Source: Lachnospiraceae bacterium
Lineage (GTDB): Bacteria > Bacillota > Clostridia > Lachnospirales > Lachnospiraceae
Direction of reading: 5' to 3'
NCBI GenBank assembly: GCA_017394885.1
Contig: JAFPWO010000017.1
Location: forward strand, 1-60,137
Length of the DNA stretch: 60,137 nucleotides
The stretch's first letter is position 1. Each line of letters starts with the position of its first letter. This document shows, piece after piece, positions 52,039 through 60,137 of this stretch. The notes beneath the pieces are model-generated. The model did no database searches, was not told the DNA's origin, and saw only the letters and a program-made list of their open reading frames with translations. The position numbers were made by a program, and so were the translations under genes.

Positions 52039-54199
52039 CAGAAAAATGGAACTGCTCGCGCCGGCCGGCTCGTTCGACTCCATGAAAGCGGCTTTTCGGA
52101 CCGGCGCCGACGCCGTATATATGGGCGGGACCCGTTTCGGGGCCCGCGCTTTTGCGGAGAACGCCGATGAAAACGGCCTTCTCCGCGCTATTGATTTTGC
52201 GCACCTTCATGATAAGAAGCTTTATCTTACCGTGAATACGCTTATGAAAGAAAAAGAGATCGAAAGCGAACTGCTGCCCTGGCTTGCCCCGTATGTGCGG
52301 GAAGGGCTGGACGCCGTGATCGTGCAGGATCTGGGGGTTATCCGGGTACTGCGCGAGGCCTGGCCGGATCTGCCGCTGCATGCCTCCACGCAGATGACGC
52401 TCTGCGGGCCGGAGAGTGCCCTTCTGCTGAAAAAGCGCGGCGTGCGGCGCATCGTACTGCCCCGGGAGCTGTCGCTTCCGGAGATCCGCCGGGTGTATGA
52501 AGAAAGCGGAATGGATCTGGAAGTGTTTGTCCACGGCGCGCTTTGCTGCAGCTATTCGGGCCAGTGCCTGATGAGCGGTTTCTTGGGCGGCCGGAGCGGG
52601 AACAGAGGCCGCTGTGCCCAGCCCTGCCGGCTCCCCTATGAAGGCGGAAAGCTCTTTAATATGAAAGATCTGTGCGCGCTGAAAGAACTGGCCGCCCTGC
52701 GGGACGCAGGCGCCGTCTCCCTGAAGATCGAAGGTCGGATGAAGAGCCCCGAGTATACCGGCGGCGTGGTATCCGTTTACCGCCGGTATCTGGATAAGCT
52801 GGAGGCCGGAGAGAGCGCGGAGGTCTCGAAGGAAGATCTGAAATTCTTATCATCCCTGTTTGACCGCGGCGGATTTACCGGCGGTTACTTCCGGCAGCAC
52901 AACGGCCCGCAGATGCTGGTCACCGATCCGGAAAAGAAAAACCGGATCTCGCTGACGGAAGAAGAGCGGGCAAGGCTCAGAGAGCAGTATCTGGAAAAGC
53001 AGGCACTGCCGGCCGAAGCCGCCGTTTCGCTGGCTCCGGGTCAGCCGCTTTCCCTGCAGCTGCGTTTCCGCGGGATCCGGCTGACCGTGCAGGGCGATAC
53101 GGTCCTGCCGGCGGAAAAGAAGCCGCTGGATGAAGAAAGCGTACGGAAGCAGCTGAAAAAGACCGGGGAGAGCGATTTCTGCTTCGAACCGATCACGGTC
53201 AGCCTGGAGGGCAGCTGCTTTACGCCGGTCAGCAGCCTGAACGCGCTGCGCCGGGCCGGCCTGGCCGCGCTGGAAGAAGCGGTACTGGCTCCTTTCAGGC
53301 GGGAGGCGGAGGCGCCTGCCGGCGTGAAAAAAGCCGGGACTTCTCCGGCAGAAAAGCCGGAAGGCCGGACGCTTTTCGTGCAGCCGGACGATCCGGCGCT
53401 GATCGATACGGTCCTGCAAAGCCCTTATATAGACGGCATCTATCTGCCGGCGGACTATCTGCCGCCGGAAAAGCTCCCGGAGGCGGTGCGGCGGATCCAT
53501 GCCGCCGGGAAGAAGGCCTGTTACGCGCTGCCGTATATCTTCCGGAAGGAAATGGCGGATGATTTCAGCCGGCCCGAAGCCCTGCAGGCTATCAAGGAAA
53601 GCGGGCTGGACGGAGTCCTGCTGCGAAGCCTGGATGAAGCGGGCTTCTGGCAGAAGAACGAACTGCCCGGCGAGAAGGTTTTCGATGCAGGGATCTATAC
53701 CTGGAATACACCGGCGCAGGAGGAAGCCGACGCCTTGGGTGCGGACCGGCTGACACTTCCGCTCGAGGTTCATGAACTGGATCTGGTCCCGCTTTCCGGA
53801 AGGCAGACCGAGCAGCTTATCTACGGACGGCTTCCCATGATGCTCTCGGCGCAGTGCGCGGCCAAAACGACGGGGCATTGCCTGAAGGCGGAAAGCCGCG
53901 CCGCGCTGGATGCGCCTGCCTTTACTTTCGTCAGGGACCGGACCGGCGCGGAGCTGCCGGCCGAGAGCCGCTGCCGGTACTGCTACAGTGTCTTATATAA
54001 CGCGGTTCCGCTGTATCTGGCCGACCAGCGCCTTTTCGGACAGCGCCTCCGGATCTGCCTGACCACGGAAAGCGCCGCGGAAGCGGCAGCGCTTCTGGAA
54101 CGGCTGGGACGCGGGCTGAAGGAGGACAATCCTTCCGCGCTTGTGCCTCCGGAGGGGCTTCGGTTCACCCGGGGAAACTATAAGAAGGGAGTGCAGTAA
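52025..54199 (+). CDS. U32-family peptidase, RlhA-like with C-terminal DUF3656
   Basis: The 724-residue protein has the U32 start MELLAPAGSFDSMKAA and the family signature EVFVHGALCCSYSGQC near residue 175, with the following RGRCAQPCR cysteines. The rest matches the longer U32/DUF3656 class. The related E. coli RlhA hydroxylates 23S rRNA, and others hydroxylate tRNA, so an RNA-modifying role with an iron-sulfur site is more likely than proteolysis. The start lies within zapA; ATG 52031 and 52046 are alternatives. The association with zapA is common in Clostridia. Confidence 0.9.
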   Translation: MKMNNRKMELLAPAGSFDSMKAAFRTGADAVYMGGTRFGARAFAENADENGLLRAIDFAHLHDKKLYLTVNTLMKEKEIESELLPWLAPYVREGLDAVIVQDLGVIRVLREAWPDLPLHASTQMTLCGPESALLLKKRGVRRIVLPRELSLPEIRRVYEESGMDLEVFVHGALCCSYSGQCLMSGFLGGRSGNRGRCAQPCRLPYEGGKLFNMKDLCALKELAALRDAGAVSLKIEGRMKSPEYTGGVVSVYRRYLDKLEAGESAEVSKEDLKFLSSLFDRGGFTGGYFRQHNGPQMLVTDPEKKNRISLTEEERARLREQYLEKQALPAEAAVSLAPGQPLSLQLRFRGIRLTVQGDTVLPAEKKPLDEESVRKQLKKTGESDFCFEPITVSLEGSCFTPVSSLNALRRAGLAALEEAVLAPFRREAEAPAGVKKAGTSPAEKPEGRTLFVQPDDPALIDTVLQSPYIDGIYLPADYLPPEKLPEAVRRIHAAGKKACYALPYIFRKEMADDFSRPEALQAIKESGLDGVLLRSLDEAGFWQKNELPGEKVFDAGIYTWNTPAQEEADALGADRLTLPLEVHELDLVPLSGRQTEQLIYGRLPMMLSAQCAAKTTGHCLKAESRAALDAPAFTFVRDRTGAELPAESRCRYCYSVLYNAVPLYLADQRLFGQRLRICLTTESAAEAAALLERLGRGLKEDNPSALVPPEGLRFTRGNYKKGVQ

Positions 54200-54200
54200 G

Positions 54201-55247
54201 GTGAAGAAATACCTTTGCAAAGTATATAAAGTCACGGCAGTGCTGCTGGCCCTGTCTCTTCTGGCGGCCGGCTGCGGGATCATCCCGGCGGAGACCGAAG
54301 CTCCGGCTTCCCGGGAAGCCCATTCGCTGCCGACGGCGGTCAATCCGGCCGTCGAAACGGAGAAAGAGTCCGCTTCCACGGAGGAAAGCGCTTTGCCGGA
54401 GACGCCTCCGGAAGAGACCGAAGCCTCTTCGCTTCCGCCGGAGACCAGTCCGGAGGAAAGCGCTTCTTCGGAAAGCACGCCGGAAGAGACCGCGCCGCCT
54501 ACCCTGCCGCCGGAAACAACGCCGGCCGAGACCACTCCGGAGGAAACGGCAGCACCGACCAAAGAAGGCTTATGGTCCGAGGTCCCGACGGAAGAAGCCA
54601 ACTGGGCGACCCGGGCGGTCAGCGATATCATTTACGTCAATGCGGATTTCGGCTTCCCCACGTATGTCAGTCCCTATGATTTTGACGGAGACGGGATCGA
54701 GGATCAGGCGGATATTCTGCAGGGCGCCAAAGACTATGTGGCCACGCGGCCCGTCTACGACAGCTCCGCCTACTATGCTGGCGGCTGGCCGAATGACGGC
54801 CGGGGCGTCTGCACGGATGTCCTGGCTTTTGCCCTGCTGGCGGCCGGCTATGACCTGCATGAGCTGGTCTCGAAGGACGTGGCCATGCGGCCCGGCGCCT
54901 ATCCGGAAGGGGCGGGAGACAGCAATATCGACTACCGCCGGACCCGGAACCTCCTTCCGTTTATGGAAGAGTATTTCGAAAAGCTGACGATCGATCCGTA
55001 TGATTATGAGGCGTGGCAGCCGGGCGATATCGTATTGTTCGAAAGTCCGGAGCACGGGATGTGGCCGGGGCATGTCGCGATCGTATCCGACCGGCGGGCT
55101 TCGGACGGGCTCCCGTATCTGATCCACCACACGAACAACGACCGCTATTCCTATGAAGAGGACTATCTGACCACCCCGCGGCGCATCATCAAGGGGCACT
55201 ACCGGGTGGGGAATCTCGGCGCGAGCATCCTGTATCAGAACCCCTGA
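54201..55247 (+). CDS. DUF1287 lipoprotein, first of a tandem pair
   Basis: The 348-residue protein starts at GTG 54201. A signal peptide ends in lipobox LAAGC, then an 80-residue linker of repeated Pro/Glu/Thr/Ser units leads to a DUF1287 domain at about residue 150. DUF1287 has an NlpC/P60-like look with Cys in GVCTDVLA, His in GHVAIVSD and HH in LIHHTNND, which suggests a cell-wall amidase or transferase active outside the membrane. The Ca-binding-like DFDGDGIED precedes it. It is 1 base after the U32 stop, so it may be co-translated. The next gene encodes a diverged copy. Confidence 0.82.
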   Translation: MKKYLCKVYKVTAVLLALSLLAAGCGIIPAETEAPASREAHSLPTAVNPAVETEKESASTEESALPETPPEETEASSLPPETSPEESASSESTPEETAPPTLPPETTPAETTPEETAAPTKEGLWSEVPTEEANWATRAVSDIIYVNADFGFPTYVSPYDFDGDGIEDQADILQGAKDYVATRPVYDSSAYYAGGWPNDGRGVCTDVLAFALLAAGYDLHELVSKDVAMRPGAYPEGAGDSNIDYRRTRNLLPFMEEYFEKLTIDPYDYEAWQPGDIVLFESPEHGMWPGHVAIVSDRRASDGLPYLIHHTNNDRYSYEEDYLTTPRRIIKGHYRVGNLGASILYQNP

Positions 55248-55259
55248 TCCGTCCGGTGC

Positions 55260-55287
55260 TTGACGAAGCGGCAGGATGTGGTATAAT
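55260..55287 (+). promoter_or_regulatory. Promoter of the second DUF1287 gene
   Basis: TTGACG (55260-55265) and TATAAT (55282-55287) are 16 bases apart, with a TGG extended -10. Confidence 0.65.
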
Positions 55288-55341
55288 GGGGCCTGCTGCG
55301 GCAGACGGCAGCAAACCATAAACGATAAGAGGAACTTGCGA

Positions 55342-56307
55342 ATGCGCAGAAACCATATTGTAAAAAAAATGTCCGGCTTTGCGGCGCTGGCCGCGGCCAT
55401 TCTGATGCTCTTTTCCTTAAGCGCCTGTTCATCCGATCCGTCGGAGACCGGGAAAACGGAGAAGGCGTCCACCTCGGCGACGCTTCCCTATATTCCGGCC
55501 ATCCCCGGGGATTCCGAACAGTCTGCCGAAGGCAGCACTGCTGCGGAGGACGATCCGACCGACGAGCCCCCTGGCCCGACGGAAACCGAAAAAGAGACGG
55601 ATACCGAGTATGTCGGCCCGGAGTTTGAGTATACCCGCATGCCGGAGCGCGTACTGCTGTATCCGGAGGATTTCGGCATCACAAGATATCAGAGCCCGTT
55701 AGATAAGGACGGCGACGGGATCGACGACCAGACGGATATCTTTCTCGGCGCGAAGGCCTATGTGGCGCAGGATCTGCGCTACAACGCGTCCAGCTATTAT
55801 GCCGAAGGCTATCCGGAACCGGCCGAGGACGGCCATATCGACAGTGTGTGTACGGATGTGGTCGGCGCCGCGCTGGTCGCGGCCGGCTATGACCTGCGGG
55901 CACTGGTCGATCAGGATATCCGGAACCACCGCGAGTGGTATACGACGGATATCAGCGCGTACGGCAGCCTGGAAGAACTGGAAAGGCAGCTGGGGGATTC
56001 GAAGATCGATTTCCGCCGGGTCCGGAACCTTTGGGTCTTTTTTGAACACCATGCGGACAGCCTGACGCTGGATCTTTCGGATCAGGGCGCCTGGCAGCCG
56101 GGCGATATCGCTGTGTTCTGGGATACGACTTCCAAAATCTGGAAGATGCATATCGTGATCATTTCGGACCGCCGTGCTTCGGATGGGGTTCCGTATGTGC
56201 TGCACCATGCCAGCACGGGGCAGACGCTGTTTGAAGAAGACTATATGGTCTCCGCCACCAAGCAGCTGATCGGCCATTATCGCTGGACCGGCTATAACGG
56301 AGAATAA
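55342..56307 (+). CDS. DUF1287 lipoprotein, second of a tandem pair
   Basis: The 321-residue paralogue of the preceding protein has a lipobox LSAC, an acidic linker, a Ca-binding-like DKDGDGIDD and DUF1287 active-site-like residues in SVCTDVVG, MHIVIISD and VLHHASTG. Its own promoter allows separate expression. The domains of the two align throughout but the linkers differ, so this is an old gene duplication. It is followed without a gap by the Nudix gene. Confidence 0.82.
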   Translation: MRRNHIVKKMSGFAALAAAILMLFSLSACSSDPSETGKTEKASTSATLPYIPAIPGDSEQSAEGSTAAEDDPTDEPPGPTETEKETDTEYVGPEFEYTRMPERVLLYPEDFGITRYQSPLDKDGDGIDDQTDIFLGAKAYVAQDLRYNASSYYAEGYPEPAEDGHIDSVCTDVVGAALVAAGYDLRALVDQDIRNHREWYTTDISAYGSLEELERQLGDSKIDFRRVRNLWVFFEHHADSLTLDLSDQGAWQPGDIAVFWDTTSKIWKMHIVIISDRRASDGVPYVLHHASTGQTLFEEDYMVSATKQLIGHYRWTGYNGE

Positions 56308-56799
56308 ATGCTGAACACGACGCTTTGCTATATTTATCAGGGAGACCGTGTCCTGATGCTTCACCGCGTCAAAAAGGAAAACGATCTGAACCGCGATAAA
56401 TGGATCGGCCTGGGCGGGAAGTTCCTGGAAGGGGAAACGCCGGCGCAGTGCGTGCTGCGGGAGATCAAAGAGGAGAGCGGTCTGACGCTGACCTCGTACC
56501 GCTACCGGGGCATCGTGGATTTTATCAGTGACCGCTGGCCGGCGGAGCGGATGCATCTGTTTACGGCAGATGCTTTTACAGGAGAACTGATCCCCTGCGA
56601 GGAGGGAGATCTGGAATGGATCACCATGGCGCAGTTTCGGGAGCTTCCGCAGTGGGAAGGCGACAAGATCTTCCTGCAGCTGCTGGAAGAGGACGCCCCC
56701 TTTTTCCGGCTGAAGCTGGAATATGAAGGGGAAGCGCTGGTGAGATTTGAAATGTCGCGGCAGCCGGATTCAAAAGAGGAAAACGTCGAAACGACCTGA
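56308..56799 (+). CDS. Nudix hydrolase, MutT-like
   Basis: The 163-residue protein has the complete Nudix box GX5EX7REUXEEXGU at about residues 37-59 (GKFLEGETPAQC, then REIKEESGL). MutT-like enzymes remove pyrophosphate from oxidised nucleotides such as 8-oxo-dGTP or from other nucleoside diphosphate conjugates. Its ATG follows the stop of the DUF1287 gene directly, so the two are translationally coupled. Confidence 0.9.
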   Translation: MLNTTLCYIYQGDRVLMLHRVKKENDLNRDKWIGLGGKFLEGETPAQCVLREIKEESGLTLTSYRYRGIVDFISDRWPAERMHLFTADAFTGELIPCEEGDLEWITMAQFRELPQWEGDKIFLQLLEEDAPFFRLKLEYEGEALVRFEMSRQPDSKEENVETT

Positions 56800-56818
56800 T
56801 CCCGGGGGAGCAGAAAAA

Positions 56819-56855
56819 GAAGCAGCGGTACGCTCTGTGAGCGTACCGCTGCTTC
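56819..56855. terminator. Strong bidirectional terminator
   Basis: A perfect 17-bp stem (56819-56835 with 56839-56855) with a three-base TGT loop lies between convergent genes. Confidence 0.85.
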
Positions 56856-56872
56856 CTGCTTATCCGGACTTT

Positions 56873-57817
56873 TTATTTCCCCGTAATAATACCCGTAATG
56901 ATATTCGAGATCTGCTCCGGGGTGGCGTTCAGGATATCCGCGATGGAGACCCCGATGGAATTCAGATAGATGAATCCGCCGAGGGCAGCCAGCAGCAGGA
57001 GGATCAGCCCGACGATGATCCAGATCAGATTGGCGCGGGCGAAGTTGCGCAGGCTTTCTCTTTTGGCGGCGACCGACGTGATAATGACCGCGATGAGCCC
57101 GATAACCGGGATCGCGAACAGAAGGCCCATCCAGAAAAACCGGGCGGTCTTCACCGGCTTTTCCATGAGCGTATCGGTCTCGGCGCTATAATAGAAATTG
57201 GGGTCCGAGGCAAGAGCGGCCTTTCTCTTTTCCTCTTTCTCGGCTTTCTTCTGTGCCTTTTCTTCTTTCTTGCGCTGCTTTTCGGCCTTTTTCTCTTCCT
57301 CAGCAGCTTTCTTTTCGGCGGCTTTCTGTTCTTCTTCCGCCTTTTTCTGCTCCTCGGCCAGGCGCTTCTGTTCTTCCTCTAAGCGCTTCTGTTCCTCGGC
57401 CAGCCGTGCCTCTTCCGCCTTTTTGGCTTCTTCCTGCATTCTGCGGGCGGCTTCTTCCTCCGCACGGCGGGCTTCTTCGGCTGCCGCTTCCTGCGCCTTG
57501 CGGGCTTCTTCGGCCAGCCGGGCTTCCTCGGCCGCGCGGGCTTCTTCCGCGAGCCTCTCTTTTTCAGCCAGTTCTTCTTCCGCGGCTTTCAGCGCGCTGT
57601 GATCGATCTCCTCTACGGCAGCACTGTATTTATTCTCCAGTTCCGAAAGCTGCTGGGCCGCCTGTTCTTCCAGCGCTTCTTTTTTAGCGGCTTCTTCCGC
57701 AACGGCATTTCCCACCGCCGCAGCCGCAGCGGCGGCCGTTACGCGGGTCCCGCATTCGGTGCAGAAAAGGGCGCCGTCCGGCAGTTTGTTCCCGCAATTT
57801 GTGCAAAATCTTTCCAT
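56873..57817 (-). CDS. Zinc-ribbon protein with long coiled coil and two membrane helices
   Basis: The 314-residue protein starts with a zinc ribbon (FCTNCG...FCTECG), then an uninterrupted Ala/Glu/Lys/Arg-rich helix from about residue 60 to 215 of the TolA/coiled-coil type, then two hydrophobic helices (about 240-262 and 270-288). The long helix would span tens of nanometres. It has an AAGGAG site eight bases before the ATG. The function is unknown. It lies downstream of an ABC-F gene on the same strand. Confidence 0.78.
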   Translation of the reverse strand: MERFCTNCGNKLPDGALFCTECGTRVTAAAAAAAVGNAVAEEAAKKEALEEQAAQQLSELENKYSAAVEEIDHSALKAAEEELAEKERLAEEARAAEEARLAEEARKAQEAAAEEARRAEEEAARRMQEEAKKAEEARLAEEQKRLEEEQKRLAEEQKKAEEEQKAAEKKAAEEEKKAEKQRKKEEKAQKKAEKEEKRKAALASDPNFYYSAETDTLMEKPVKTARFFWMGLLFAIPVIGLIAVIITSVAAKRESLRNFARANLIWIIVGLILLLLAALGGFIYLNSIGVSIADILNATPEQISNIITGIITGK

Positions 57818-57855
57818 AACAAAACTCCTTTCCGAATCGTATATAACAAAGATCG

Positions 57856-59487
57856 TTAATCGGGATCGTCTCCGTTCGCGTGGTAGACCTGGCGCTTCAT
57901 GGCCATGATATCGTCGGCCAGATATTCGTCGTAGGTCGTGATCTTATCCACCAGCTTACCGTTGATCAGCTCCATGATGCGGTTGGCTGTGGTCTGGACG
58001 ATCTGGTGGTCGCGGGAAGAGAAGATGATCACGCCGGGGAAGCGCATCATGCCGTTGTTGAGGGCCGTGATGGATTCCATGTCGAGGTGGTTCGTGGGCT
58101 CGTCGAAGAGCAGGACATTGGCCCCGGAGATCATCATCTTGGAAAACAGGCAGCGTACCCGTTCCCCGCCGGAGAGCACGTTCAGGCGCTTCACTCCGTC
58201 GTCGCCGGCAAAGAGCATGCGGCCCAGGAACCCGCGGACGTAGGTCATGTCCTTGATGGCGGAGTAGCCGGTCAGCCATTCGGTGATGGTCAGATCGCTG
58301 TCAAATTCCGCGTTGGAATCCTTGGGGAAATAGGCGCGGCTCGTGGTGACGCCCCACTTATACGATCCTTCGTCCGGCTCCAGCTCGCCCATCAGGATCT
58401 GGAAGAGCGTGGTCTTGGCCAGCTCATCGGAGCCGACGAGGGCCACCTTATCTTCACGGCCGAGCACGAAGGAGATATTGTCCAGCACCTTCACGCCGTT
58501 TACGGTCTTGCTGAGGTTCTTCACCTCCAGCACCTCGTTGCCGATGCTGCGCTCCGGCCGGAAATCGATATACGGATATTTGCGGCTGGAGGGACGGATG
58601 TCTTCCAGCTGGATCTTTTCCAGGGCCCGCTTGCGGGAGGTCGCCTGCTTGGATTTGGAGGCGTTCGCGGAGAAGCGCTGGATGAACTCCTGCAGCTCCT
58701 TGATCTGCTCCTCCTTCTTCTTGTTGGCTTCCTTCATCTGGCGGATGCGCAGCTGGCTGGATTCGTACCAGAAGTCGTAGTTGCCGGCGTAAAGCTGGAT
58801 CTTGCCGTAATCGATGTCCGCGATCATCGTGCAGACTTTATTCAGGAAATAGCGGTCGTGGGAGACCACGATCACGGTGTTTTCGAAGTTGATCAGGAAT
58901 TCTTCGAGCCAGGCGATCGCGGCCAGGTCCAGGTGGTTGGTCGGCTCGTCAAGCAGCAGGATATCCGGGTTCCCGAACAGGGCCTGCGCCAGCAGGACCT
59001 TGACCTTCAGGCTCCCGTCGAGCTCCTTCATCAGCATGTAGTGGTATTCCGGCTCCACACCCAGCCCGTTCAACAGGGCGGCGGCGTCGGATTCGGCTTC
59101 CCAGCCGTTCATGGCGGCAAACTCACTTTCCAGATCGCTGGCCCGGATACCGTCCTCCTCGCTGAAATCTTCCTTGGCGTAGAGGGCATCCTTTTCTTTC
59201 ATGATCTCGACCAGGCGGGGATTGCCCAGCATGACCGTTTCCAGAACCGGATACTCGTCATACGCAAAATGGTCCTGCTTCAGAAAAGAGACCCTCTCGC
59301 CCGGGGTAATGAAAACATCCCCGCGGCTGGGTTCCAGCTCGCCGGTCAGCACTTTCAGAAAAGTGGATTTTCCGGCGCCGTTGGCCCCGATCAGGCCGTA
59401 GCATTCGCCGGGGACGAATTTGACGTTGACATCCTCAAACAGAGGCAGTTTTCCGAAACGGACCGTAACATTGCTGACAGTGATCAT
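57856..59487 (-). CDS. ABC-F family ATPase, YbiT/YkpA-like
   Basis: The 543-residue protein has two ATP-binding domains with no membrane helices: Walker A GANGAGKST and a second site less strict (GSDELAKTT), signatures LDGSLKVK and LSGGERVR, and two DEPTNHLD blocks, joined by a linker rich in charged residues. ABC-F proteins act on the ribosome in translation or antibiotic protection. The degenerate second Walker A (GSDELAKT) and first signature are typical of the YbiT/YkpA group. The ATG at 59487 follows GAGG six bases upstream. The role is likely housekeeping, not resistance. Confidence 0.92.
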   Translation of the reverse strand: MITVSNVTVRFGKLPLFEDVNVKFVPGECYGLIGANGAGKSTFLKVLTGELEPSRGDVFITPGERVSFLKQDHFAYDEYPVLETVMLGNPRLVEIMKEKDALYAKEDFSEEDGIRASDLESEFAAMNGWEAESDAAALLNGLGVEPEYHYMLMKELDGSLKVKVLLAQALFGNPDILLLDEPTNHLDLAAIAWLEEFLINFENTVIVVSHDRYFLNKVCTMIADIDYGKIQLYAGNYDFWYESSQLRIRQMKEANKKKEEQIKELQEFIQRFSANASKSKQATSRKRALEKIQLEDIRPSSRKYPYIDFRPERSIGNEVLEVKNLSKTVNGVKVLDNISFVLGREDKVALVGSDELAKTTLFQILMGELEPDEGSYKWGVTTSRAYFPKDSNAEFDSDLTITEWLTGYSAIKDMTYVRGFLGRMLFAGDDGVKRLNVLSGGERVRCLFSKMMISGANVLLFDEPTNHLDMESITALNNGMMRFPGVIIFSSRDHQIVQTTANRIMELINGKLVDKITTYDEYLADDIMAMKRQVYHANGDDPD

Positions 59488-59605
59488 ACCGTACCTCAAT
59501 TATCAGTATTCATAGGAAAAGCATAACATATTCATTTTCTCATAAAACACAGAAAAATCAAGACTTAAATCGGGACTTTCCGCAGGAAAGAAGAAAGGAT
59601 TTCCG

Positions 59606-59634
59606 TTGACGGCCCGGCGCGGCTTGTCTATAAT
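59606..59634 (+). promoter_or_regulatory. Promoter of the small zinc-ribbon membrane protein gene
   Basis: TTGACG (59606-59611) and TATAAT (59629-59634) are 17 bases apart. The leader contains a CCGGGG/CCCCGG hairpin before the ribosome site. Confidence 0.7.
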
Positions 59635-59705
59635 TGTTCTGGAGGGGCCCGGCCGAAGATCATGGAGATCCGGGGCAGCCCCGGCTTTCAACAGGAGGAA
59701 ATGAT

Positions 59706-60104
59706 ATGTTTCATAATCCCGGCGGGAAATTGAAAGGGCTGGCGAAAGTACTGTTCTGGATCCAGATCATTATGTTTGCGGGCTTCGGGATCGCGATCAT
59801 GTTTGGCGGGATCTCCGTACTCGGCTATGAGGACGCGCCGAATATCGTCACGATCACCAGCGGATGCCTGATGATCTTTCTCGGCATCCTGGTCGCCTGG
59901 ATCAGCACGATCGCGCTGTATGCGTTCGGAGAGCTGGTGGAGAGCAATAAGCGCATCGAGGAATTGCTGCGGGCCGGGAACCGGGGGCAGAACGCTTCCG
60001 CGGCGCCGGCGGTTCCGAAACAGAATGTCTGCCCGTTCTGCGGCACGGTGCTGGCGGCCGGCGCGAAATTCTGCACCGGGTGCGGCCGGATGATCGATCA
60101 GTAA
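59706..60104 (+). CDS. Small membrane protein with C-terminal zinc ribbon
   Basis: The 132-residue protein has two hydrophobic helices (about residues 13-38 and 45-72), a helix, and a C-terminal zinc ribbon with CPFCG and CTGCG. The ATG has AGGAGG seven bases upstream. The function is unknown. With the other zinc-ribbon membrane protein it brackets the ABC-F gene, though in opposite orientation. Confidence 0.75.
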   Translation: MFHNPGGKLKGLAKVLFWIQIIMFAGFGIAIMFGGISVLGYEDAPNIVTITSGCLMIFLGILVAWISTIALYAFGELVESNKRIEELLRAGNRGQNASAAPAVPKQNVCPFCGTVLAAGAKFCTGCGRMIDQ

Positions 60105-60137
60105 AAAAATATCTTTTCGTCAAGTAAAAGTGGCGAT

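Noticed and set aside
57856..59487. ABC-F antibiotic-resistance protein
   Set aside because: The second Walker A and first signature variants point to the YbiT/YkpA housekeeping group; no resistance leader peptide is seen.
57880..59526. Open frame of 548 codons on the plus strand across the ABC-F gene
   Set aside because: It is the antisense shadow of a clear ABC-F gene; composition is biased and no family features appear.

Overview
The window reads as a chromosomal segment of a Gram-positive anaerobe of the class Clostridia, most like a GC-rich member of the Lachnospiraceae. The reasons are strong AGGAGG-type ribosome binding sites, lipobox lipoproteins, TTGACA/TATAAT promoters, the rpsF-ssb-rpsR operon, a DUF6145-like gene next to a dihydrouridine synthase and greA, and the cdaA-cdaR pair. 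This assignment is inference; there is no rRNA marker. I found no rRNA, tRNA, CRISPR array, prophage or intact insertion sequence.

Positions 1-8.9 kb carry mixed metabolic and membrane genes: the end of an ABC exporter, an acetyltransferase, a beta-lactamase-fold hydrolase, an MscS channel, a CDP-alcohol phosphatidyltransferase followed by a flippase-like membrane protein, and a dicarboxylate/amino-acid symporter whose N-terminal extension is cut by an in-frame TAA. Positions 9-11.5 kb hold a Gfo/Idh/MocA oxidoreductase and an XRE-TPR regulator that is also interrupted by an in-frame stop (TAG). Positions 11.7-15.7 kb hold a short-chain dehydrogenase and, convergent to it, two 2-hydroxyacyl-CoA dehydratase subunits followed by an unlisted 56-residue membrane protein.

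Positions 15.8-19.3 kb contain two small regulatory operons: a 111-residue protein with an ArsR-DUF2087 regulator and an acetyltransferase, and an SdpR-like repressor, SdpI-like membrane protein and CPBP protease with overlapping stop and start codons. Positions 19.3-25.5 kb hold an MFS transporter, an iron-siderophore/cobalamin-type ABC importer with a methyltransferase, and a SagB-type nitroreductase. Positions 25.6-34.8 kb look like one long peptide-use operon: M20 peptidase, a five-gene Dpp/Opp importer, a C39-like peptidase, a PatB/MalY-type C-S lyase/aminotransferase and an unknown membrane-anchored protein. Positions 34.9-38.2 kb are single genes.

Positions 38.3-39.5 kb are the rpsF-ssb-rpsR operon. 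An AT-rich island at about 39.5-40.8 kb interrupts the GC-rich background and carries one unusual gene, possibly an immunity protein. Next come a lipoyl-less E2-like acyltransferase with an acyl-CoA ligase (minus strand), then DUF6145-dus-greA. Positions 45.5-54.2 kb are largely housekeeping: two unknown membrane proteins, cdaA, cdaR, dtd, ruvA, ruvB, zapA and a U32 peptidase. The last 6 kb hold two tandem DUF1287 lipoproteins, a Nudix hydrolase, and an ABC-F ATPase flanked by two zinc-ribbon membrane proteins.

The most interesting signals are the two in-frame stops 4 kb apart, the dehydratase pair with its small membrane partner, the ligase/E2-like acyltransferase pair, a terminator whose loop is the -35 box of the next promoter, a predicted leaderless ABC permease gene, and the AT-rich island gene.
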